From an uncultured Atopobiaceae bacterium (GTDB lineage: Bacteria > Actinomycetota > Coriobacteriia > Coriobacteriales > Atopobiaceae), in NCBI GenBank assembly GCA_905233865.1, contig CAJOGH010000072.1:1-5258 (forward strand): a stretch of DNA of 5,258 bases, read 5' to 3'. The notes under the pieces were generated by a model. It had not been told where the DNA came from. It did no database searches and was given only the letters and a program-made list of their open reading frames with translations. Shown here in pieces: positions 4,586-5,258 of the stretch. The position numbers were made by a program, and so were the translations under genes. Position 1 is the first letter of the stretch; each line of letters begins with the position of its first letter.

Positions 4586-5258
4586 TTCTTTCGGTGGAAC
4601 CAGATGGACTGGACGATTCCCACAGCCATCAGTTGCACAATCATAGACGAAGAGCCGTAGCTGATGAAGGGCAGCGGGACGCCCGTGATGGGCATGAGGC
4701 CAATGCACATCCCGATGTTCTCAAAGACCTGGAACACCCACATGCCCACGAGGCCCACAAGAATGAGCTTCTCGTACATGGACTCGCAACGGTTGGCAAG
4801 GACCACGGCCGAGAACATGAGCCAGGCAAAGAGCGCCAGCAGGAAGGCCGCGCCCACAAAGCCGAACTCCTCGGACAGCAGGGCGAACACGAAGTCCGTA
4901 TGGGCCTCGGGCAGAAATCCCTGACCCGCCTGGGACGCGTTGCCTATGCCCTTGCCAAGAAAGCCACCCGAGCCCACGGCGATCTTGGCCTGCTGCAGGT
5001 TGTAGCCATCGCCTGTGGGGTCGATGCTCGCGTCGGTAAAGACGAGCAGACGTTTGAGCTGGTACTCCTTGAGGATGTGTGGCAGGCCCTCGGTCATGGA
5101 GGTCATGACGACGAGCGTCACGAGAACGACGATGATGGCGATGGTGGCAAGTATCCACGATCGCTTGGCACCGGAGCAGACGATGATGCACGCGCCAGCA
5201 AAGAGCACGACCAGTGTTGTGCCCAAGTCTTGGACGATCAGCAGTGCCATGGGACCCG
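4576..5258 (-). CDS. rodA: RodA/FtsW-type SEDS peptidoglycan glycosyltransferase, C-terminal part, cut by window edge
   Basis: SEDS proteins are polytopic membrane glycosyltransferases that polymerise lipid II, with a partner class B penicillin-binding protein, during cell elongation (RodA) or division (FtsW). The 226 complete residues visible are the C-terminal portion. They begin near the DLGT motif and include GYNLQQAKIAVGSGG, the catalytic-loop signature FLPEAHTDFVFALLSEEFG, and PITGVPLPFISYGSSS. The Asp of HTDF (codon 4896-4894) corresponds to the residue proposed as catalytic. About five hydrophobic membrane stretches are visible, and the protein ends in a short basic tail (HRKKSA). The real start lies beyond 5258; the internal Met at 5250 is not the start. 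RodA is preferred over FtsW because rodA commonly precedes the TIGR03960/TIGR03936 pair in related chromosomes, but the sequence alone does not exclude FtsW. A 20-base gap leads to the next gene. Confidence 0.93.
   Translation of the reverse strand, partial: GPMALLIVQDLGTTLVVLFAGACIIVCSGAKRSWILATIAIIVVLVTLVVMTSMTEGLPHILKEYQLKRLLVFTDASIDPTGDGYNLQQAKIAVGSGGFLGKGIGNASQAGQGFLPEAHTDFVFALLSEEFGFVGAAFLLALFAWLMFSAVVLANRCESMYEKLILVGLVGMWVFQVFENIGMCIGLMPITGVPLPFISYGSSSMIVQLMAVGIVQSIWFHRKKSA

Noticed and set aside
4082..4646. Open frames of 165 and 178 codons on the plus strand, opposite the DUF697-like gene
   Set aside because: Low-complexity composition, no recognisable motif and no ribosome-binding site that I could see. 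The minus-strand gene has a strong ribosome-binding site and tight operon spacing.

Overview
This is a compact, high-GC stretch of bacterial chromosome (roughly 60-65% G+C by eye) in which every convincing gene lies on the minus strand, so it reads from the right edge to the left edge. In transcription order the genes are: the C-terminal part of a RodA/FtsW-type SEDS cell-wall polymerase (cut by the right edge); a 280-residue protein of uncertain function with a DUF697/YcjF-like C-terminal half; a B12-binding-like radical SAM protein (TIGR03960 type); its usual small partner (DUF2344/TIGR03936 type); ribosomal proteins bL21 (rplU) and bL27 (rpmA); and the first 100 residues of the ribosome-assembly GTPase Obg (cut by the left edge).

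The order rodA, radical SAM pair, rplU, rpmA, obg is a conserved neighbourhood in Clostridia and Actinomycetota. High G+C, the lack of an N-terminal extension on L27, the lack of a prp protease gene between rplU and rpmA, and the RodA and DUF697-like sequences together suggest an actinobacterium, most likely Coriobacteriia (Olsenella/Atopobium-like). That assignment is inference from memory of gene order and protein style, not from a search.

The first four genes look like one translationally coupled unit. A 20-nt gap separates rodA from the DUF697-like gene. A 4-nt ATGA overlap follows, and then a 1-nt TGATG overlap joins the radical SAM gene to its partner. The ribosomal block has its own plausible sigma-70-type promoter, whose -35 box overlaps the stop codon of the upstream gene. 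A strong hairpin with a short U-run sits between rpmA and obg and looks like a terminator or attenuator that would set Obg output below L21/L27.

Most of the window is ordinary housekeeping DNA. The less-explained parts are the radical SAM/DUF2344 pair (function unknown as far as I know) and the DUF697-like protein inserted between it and rodA. I found no mobile element, CRISPR array, tRNA or rRNA, and no gene-free stretch longer than about 80 bases. I do not see a clear new biological system here.
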